This document shows, piece by piece, positions 59,157-64,000 of a DNA stretch of 64,000 nt. The translations under genes were made by a program, and so were the position numbers. The notes under the pieces were generated by a model. It was not told the origin of the DNA and made no database searches. It saw only the letters and a program-made list of their open reading frames with translations. The stretch comes from JACIWB01 sp038818725 (GTDB lineage: Archaea > Thermoplasmatota > E2 > UBA202 > JdFR-43). The stretch lies in NCBI GenBank assembly GCA_038818725.1, contig JAWAYL010000003.1:1-64000 (forward strand). Direction: 5' to 3'. Position 1 is the stretch's first letter, and the number at the start of each line of letters is the position of its first letter.

Positions 59157-62100
59157 ATGGCAGCATATAAAAAAATGGGTATAATTTTTTTAAGTATATT
59201 GATGCTAACATCGACTTTTCCAGTTTATAGCGGCTCTAGCCGAGGTGAAAACCTGGAAAATAGTGAAACACTTCTGTATAAAATAAATTTTCCAGAGCCA
59301 TCCCTTAAAGAAATTGAGGTGAATGGAAAAGAGTTTACTATAGTAGAGATACCTGATTGTATTAATACCGGCAAAAGTGGAGCCCCCTCCTTGCCTGTGT
59401 ATGGTGTGCAGATTCTTCTTCCTTATGGAAGTGAATTAGAAGAAGTAAAAGTAAAAGGTGAAAAAACCGCGATATCAACAAATCTTAGGGGGAAACCAGT
59501 ATTTCCATACCAAGAGCCTGTGCCCATTGGATATAAGGGAAAGGAATTTTTCATTGATGAAAATGCTTATAAAATTGAAAAATATCCTGAAAAAATTTAC
59601 GATGTTATAGGAGTTGGATATTGTAGAGGATATGCAATACTTGCAATGAATTTATTCCCTGTAGAGTATTATCCCGTAGAAGGGGAGTTATTTTACTATC
59701 CATTAATTGAAATAGAATTAAAATTAAATAAGAACGGTTATGTAAATGAGTTTTACAGAAATAATCCGAATGATAGAAGTTATGTTGCTTCTCTTGTAAT
59801 TAACCCAGAGATATTAGATTCTTATAAAGTAAAAAGCGTATTTGAATATCCTGGAGGAATTTGCGATCCTTCACAAAATTATGACTATGTAATAATCACC
59901 AGACAGGCACTTGCAAACTTCTCCGGAAATTATACCTGGGCACATTTCATCGCAAGGAAGCAGGCGGAAGGAATTCAGGCAATAGTAGTTACAGTAGAAG
60001 ATATTGTAGCATGCCAAGCTTATTGGAACACAACTCCTATTTTTAATGATACCCCAGCAAAAATAAGGGAATTTTTGAGAGATGCTTATATTGACTGGGG
60101 GATTGAATATGTTCTTATTGCTGGAGATAATGATGGAAGTGCTATGGTTCAAAGAAGATTGCTTCACTATGGAACAGGAGCATATGCAGAAAATGTTGAC
60201 TCAGATTTATATTGGAGCAACCTTGATAATACATTCAATAGTGATATGGATAGTCAGTGGGGAGAATCAGATGATTCAGGATTCGATTTGTATTCAGAAC
60301 TATTTATAGGAAGTATACCATGCGATACTGGAACAGATATTTCAAACTGGCTCACAAAAAGCTTTTATTATGCAGACTCAATGGAAAAGGATTATCTTGA
60401 AAATGTTGGATTTTATGGAGGAGATACAGGATGGGCATGCCAAGGAGATGACTTTATGGATTTCACGTTGTATGGCACAAATAATTGGCTGGGTCCGGAT
60501 CCAAATTATGATGGTCCGTGGCCAAGCTGGCTTGGCTTCCTCTATGGTTTCGACACATGGAATTTATCAAATCCAGGAATGGAATTCAATACAAGCGTTA
60601 GATGGACTGCTGAGCCGCCGAATCAAGGATGGCAAGGTGGCTCTGAATCTGCTGCAATTGCTGGTTTGAGAAATGCAATAAATAATAATCTCTGTGCAAT
60701 TATAAATGGTATAGCCCATGCTAACGAGCATATGTCTCTGGATGTATATGATACAGAATGGGAGTCACAATATTTCAATACAAAACCATTTTTCATACAT
60801 GATTACGGATGTCATTGTGGAGATATGGATGCAACAGATGATGGTGTGCTTCATTCAATGCTTTTCCATTCAAATATAGAGCTTGCTTTTGCATGCGTTT
60901 ATAATACAGGATATGGATGGGGAAATTATTATTCAACAAATTCAAGTAGTGCATTGCAACAAAAATTATTCTGGGATTACATGCTCAATACAAGCAAGTG
61001 TGGCGGAGTAATAAACTGGCGCCTTGGAAAAGCGCAAGCCTATTCAAAAGATGCAATGGCTCCTACTATAAATTGGGATCCTGGATATGAGACCTGGCGA
61101 GGAATTATCGAAAGCTGTCTGCTGTTTGGTGATCCTCATCAATTAATCAAGCCGCCAGAACTTCCAGAGCATAATGTAGGGGTTGTCTCCCTTAAAGTAG
61201 ATGACCATGTTTTACCTGGTGAGCAGGTTTATATAAATGCAACTATAATAAATAGTGGCTTGAACAATGAAACAAATGTTATTGTAAGATGTCGTATAAA
61301 TGAAACAGAGATAGGAAATATAACAATTCCATTTTTCCAAAGCCAAACAATGCAAGAAGTAAGCTTTTTATGGATTCCAGCAATGGGATGGTATAATGTT
61401 GTTATAAACGTAACTATTCCAGGGGTAGAAGAAAATATCACTGTAGATAATGAAAAGAGCAAAGTTGTTGTTGCTGGGCCTGATGTCGCAGTTTCTTCAA
61501 TAGATACACCTGTTTTTGCATCGGTTGGTACTATTACTGAAATAAAAGCTACTTTAAGCAATTTGGGAAAAGAGGATGAAATAGTCACCGTAAAAATAGT
61601 TGTAAACAATGTAACAGTAGATAATATTTCATTGATTTTGCAAGGGAGAAGGACAGAGAATATTTCATTGTTATGGAATCCTACCTATGAAGGATTTTAT
61701 CCTGTAAAAATAGAAGTATTATGCGCAAATGATGTATATCCTGAAAATAACTTCAGAAGCAATAATGTAAATGTTGTAACTGCTTTAGGATATGTTCTTC
61801 TTGTGGATGATGATAAAGGAGACAATTATGAAATTTATTACGAAAATGCATTGATGGCAGCTGGTTATGTTTATACTCTATGGAATAGGGATGCGCAAGG
61901 AGTACCATCTCCTTCTTATATGGCAACATTTACAGCGGTTGTATGGTTTACTGGAGACGATTATACAACAACATTAACAGCCGAAGATATAAATGCCCTT
62001 ACAACTTATCTAAACAATGGAGGTAAATTGTTTATAACAGGCCAAGATATAGGTTTTGATATAAATACGGATCCTTTCTATAGCAATTATCTACATGCTC

Positions 62101-64000
62101 AATATCTTGTAGATGATACAAATATTTATATCCTGAATGGGATAGCTGGTGACCCGATCGGAAATAATTTAACCATAGGCATCTCAAGTGGTGACGGGGC
62201 AAACAATCAGAATTGGCCATCTGGAATAAATCCGATAGGAGGAGCTACGCCGGTATTTCAATATTCTGGCTCATCTTATTATGGAGGAATAAAATACGCT
62301 GGAACATATAAAGTAGTTTATTTCTCATTTGGTTTTGAAGCAATTAATAGTATGGCTCATAGAACAGAAGTTATGAGCAGAATAATGAACTGGTTTGGGG
62401 GAGGAGGAAATGTATCAGATATTTATATAAATCCGTTGAATCTTGCATATGTAGTTGGAAGAGGAGAAATAATACATGAAAATATCGTGATCGGAAATTC
62501 AATAAATGCAACAAGGAATCTGACATTTTCAATATCCTTACCACATGGCTTTATATTGCAATGGACTCATCAGCACGGCGGCGACGGCCACTCAGAACTC
62601 GCCCAACCAGTAGGAGATATAGACGAAGATGGAATAAATGAATTTATTATTGGAGGATATGGAAGTGGAGGAACTTATATCTTTTCATATGATTCATATA
62701 GTAAAACATATGTGCAAGAACATTTCTGGACACATGCTGGTGGCTCCTATAATGTGCCTTCTGGAGCTTGTGTTGTTGATTTAGATGATAATGGTGACCT
62801 TGAGTTTGTGGTTTCGTGGGAATATAGTGGAGCAAATGGAATTCATGCTTATGATTGGAATGGAACAACGCTTACGGAGCTTGCGTGGTATACAGGCACA
62901 GGATACGAGTTTGCATATGATGTTTATGCGTGTGATTATGACGACGATGGAGATGTTGAAGTGCTAATTGCAAATAGACCATCTTCTTCCACTGGCTATC
63001 ATGTTACTGCTTTAAGATGGAATAATACAACAAATCAATTTGAGAGAGAAATTTCATGGGGCAGTGGTCAAGCAACAGAATGTCCAATGGTATGGAGTGG
63101 AGATACTGATGGAGACGGAAAAACTGAAGTTATTGCAAGTGCTGGTACAAATACTGTATATGCTTTAAATTATCAGAACGGGAGTTGGCTGGCTACTATA
63201 GTTGCAAGTGGTCTGCCAGCTCATCCGTACGGTGTGGCATGCGGTGATTTAGATAGTGATGGGATAGATGAAATTGCTTTCGGATTAGATGGAACACAGG
63301 CTTATATATACAAATGGAATGCAACATCTTCATCTTATCAACAGGTCTGGTACTATAATTATGCAGGAGAAAGTGATATTATAGAAGGAGTTGCAATTGG
63401 AGATGTAGATAATGATGGGCTAAAAGAAGTGGTTATTGGTCCAACTTATTTACACATTGTTAAATGGAATGGAACAGCATACAAAGAAGTTGCTACAATA
63501 ACTGAAACCCAAGGAATGCTCGCTGGAGTAAATGTTGGAGATTTTGACAGCGATGGGAAAAATGAAATTAAAGCTTGTGACATTTTATCAGATGTGGGTA
63601 AGGAATGGATATTTGAGTATATAGAAGAGCCAAATTGGATTTTAATAAATCCAACGAATGGAACACTTCAGCCTGGACAAGAAATAAATATATCTCTAAC
63701 TATCAATACAGCAAATCTTGAGAATTTAACAAAAATTTATTTGCAGATAAATACAAATGATCCAGATGAAGCTATAATCCGCCTACCACTCTATATTTCT
63801 GTATTAAATGAAATAACCCATAACTTCTCCTTAGTTAATCCTTGGAACTTAATTACAATTCCAGTTTTAGCAAATTTAACTGCAAAAAGCTTAATTGAAA
63901 ATATCTCAGCTTGTAATGTTGTTGTAAGATGGGATCCAATAAATCAAAGCTATAAAATATATACAGCAGGAATGCCAGAGCAATATAATTTTGCTTTAAT
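59157..64000 (+). CDS. Giant exported C25-peptidase-like, CARDB and FG-GAP/VCBS repeat protein (partial, runs off the edge)
   Basis: At least 1614 codons without a stop. Signal peptide (about residues 5-25) and a propeptide resembling C25 peptidases (GKSGAPSLPVYGVQILLPYG). The C25-like domain follows at about residues 235-660 (YDYVIITRQALANF ... LLFGDPHQL), with candidate residues H521 (GIAHANEH) and C552/C554 (DYGCHCGDM). CARDB domains follow to about 870, then a DUF4350-like GATase fold starting YVLLVDDDKGDNYE, then FG-GAP/VCBS propeller repeats (DIDEDGINEFIIGG, DLDDNGDLEFV). An in-frame GTG at 59148 is the alternative start. TATA box TTTATATTTA at 59121-59130. Confidence 0.8.
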   Translation, partial: MAAYKKMGIIFLSILMLTSTFPVYSGSSRGENLENSETLLYKINFPEPSLKEIEVNGKEFTIVEIPDCINTGKSGAPSLPVYGVQILLPYGSELEEVKVKGEKTAISTNLRGKPVFPYQEPVPIGYKGKEFFIDENAYKIEKYPEKIYDVIGVGYCRGYAILAMNLFPVEYYPVEGELFYYPLIEIELKLNKNGYVNEFYRNNPNDRSYVASLVINPEILDSYKVKSVFEYPGGICDPSQNYDYVIITRQALANFSGNYTWAHFIARKQAEGIQAIVVTVEDIVACQAYWNTTPIFNDTPAKIREFLRDAYIDWGIEYVLIAGDNDGSAMVQRRLLHYGTGAYAENVDSDLYWSNLDNTFNSDMDSQWGESDDSGFDLYSELFIGSIPCDTGTDISNWLTKSFYYADSMEKDYLENVGFYGGDTGWACQGDDFMDFTLYGTNNWLGPDPNYDGPWPSWLGFLYGFDTWNLSNPGMEFNTSVRWTAEPPNQGWQGGSESAAIAGLRNAINNNLCAIINGIAHANEHMSLDVYDTEWESQYFNTKPFFIHDYGCHCGDMDATDDGVLHSMLFHSNIELAFACVYNTGYGWGNYYSTNSSSALQQKLFWDYMLNTSKCGGVINWRLGKAQAYSKDAMAPTINWDPGYETWRGIIESCLLFGDPHQLIKPPELPEHNVGVVSLKVDDHVLPGEQVYINATIINSGLNNETNVIVRCRINETEIGNITIPFFQSQTMQEVSFLWIPAMGWYNVVINVTIPGVEENITVDNEKSKVVVAGPDVAVSSIDTPVFASVGTITEIKATLSNLGKEDEIVTVKIVVNNVTVDNISLILQGRRTENISLLWNPTYEGFYPVKIEVLCANDVYPENNFRSNNVNVVTALGYVLLVDDDKGDNYEIYYENALMAAGYVYTLWNRDAQGVPSPSYMATFTAVVWFTGDDYTTTLTAEDINALTTYLNNGGKLFITGQDIGFDINTDPFYSNYLHAQYLVDDTNIYILNGIAGDPIGNNLTIGISSGDGANNQNWPSGINPIGGATPVFQYSGSSYYGGIKYAGTYKVVYFSFGFEAINSMAHRTEVMSRIMNWFGGGGNVSDIYINPLNLAYVVGRGEIIHENIVIGNSINATRNLTFSISLPHGFILQWTHQHGGDGHSELAQPVGDIDEDGINEFIIGGYGSGGTYIFSYDSYSKTYVQEHFWTHAGGSYNVPSGACVVDLDDNGDLEFVVSWEYSGANGIHAYDWNGTTLTELAWYTGTGYEFAYDVYACDYDDDGDVEVLIANRPSSSTGYHVTALRWNNTTNQFEREISWGSGQATECPMVWSGDTDGDGKTEVIASAGTNTVYALNYQNGSWLATIVASGLPAHPYGVACGDLDSDGIDEIAFGLDGTQAYIYKWNATSSSYQQVWYYNYAGESDIIEGVAIGDVDNDGLKEVVIGPTYLHIVKWNGTAYKEVATITETQGMLAGVNVGDFDSDGKNEIKACDILSDVGKEWIFEYIEEPNWILINPTNGTLQPGQEINISLTINTANLENLTKIYLQINTNDPDEAIIRLPLYISVLNEITHNFSLVNPWNLITIPVLANLTAKSLIENISACNVVVRWDPINQSYKIYTAGMPEQYNFAL

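Noticed and set aside
60082..60669. Plus-strand frames inside the last large gene
   Set aside because: They are out-of-frame shadows; the main frame from 59157 is continuous through this part and gives recognisable C25-like sequence.
1..64000. CRISPR arrays, IS elements, prophage or an origin of replication
   Set aside because: No regularly spaced repeats, no transposase or integrase, no phage structural genes, and no orc1/cdc6 with origin boxes were seen; the ATPase at 17904 lacks the winged helix of Orc1.

Overview
The window is a 64 kb, AT-rich, gene-dense piece of an archaeal chromosome. The archaeal markers are aIF2-alpha and aIF2-gamma, ribosomal proteins L44e, S27e, S17e, L7Ae, S28e, L24e and S6e, Nop10, Sec61-beta, RfcL, Dph2/DphB, Trm5, archaeal riboflavin synthase and TATA-box promoters placed about 20-25 nt ahead of leaderless start codons. 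A class II (bacterial-type) HMG-CoA reductase, known in Thermoplasmata and Archaeoglobus, and a secretome of very large PPC/CARDB/PKD/peptidase C25 proteins point to an uncultured, protein-degrading Thermoplasmatota lineage (similar in style to marine benthic group D). This placement is inference. A methanogen-type (type 2) seryl-tRNA synthetase is present without any methanogenesis gene in the window.

Layout: 0-6.7 kb, giant exported proteins behind strong SD leaders. 6.7-18.6 kb, ThiD-ThiN, the translation operon L44e-S27e-aIF2a-Nop10-PAC2-HerA, HMG-CoA reductase with a frameshifted nuclease-like gene, SecG-GPN GTPase, a PKD surface protein with a prepilin peptidase, and an ATPase/response-regulator pair. 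18.8-24.2 kb, decarboxylase-Hpt-Dph2, a geranylgeranyl-reductase-like protein, and an S17e-RibB-RibL-RibC operon. 24.2-27.7 kb, an accessory patch with two broken reading frames, small exported proteins, a CPBP protease and a rhodanese. 28-42 kb, tRNA-Leu, a PdxS-like pseudoenzyme, a 1228-residue C25-like protein, DphB/Trm5, an M42 peptidase, tRNA-Gly(TCC), PurN, SerRS, and an acyl-protein-synthetase-like/transglutaminase-like pair. 42-53 kb, ZIP transporter, phosphoglycerate mutase, tRNA-His, ArsB-type transporter, acetyl-CoA synthetase, RfcL, thioredoxin reductase and a second C25 peptidase. 53-59 kb, L7Ae-S28e-L24e-Ndk, a candidate double-hairpin H/ACA guide RNA, PanE, tRNA-Gly(GCC), an EamA transporter, and S6e-aIF2g-PIN-QueF. 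59.2 kb to the end, a third C25-like giant exported protein that runs off the window.

The most striking find is a family of intron-like insertions. tRNA-Gly(TCC), tRNA-His(GTG) and tRNA-Gly(GCC) each carry a 44-45 nt insertion at the same T-loop position. The copies in tRNA-His and tRNA-Gly(GCC) are identical, and all three can fold into a bulge-helix-bulge whose removal restores a canonical seven-base T-loop. Second is the sRNA at 54582-54699, with two similar stem-loops, twin GAUNNNUGA K-loop-like loops, an ACA box after each lower stem and a correctly spaced TATA box. Third is a PdxS relative in which both catalytic lysines are replaced.
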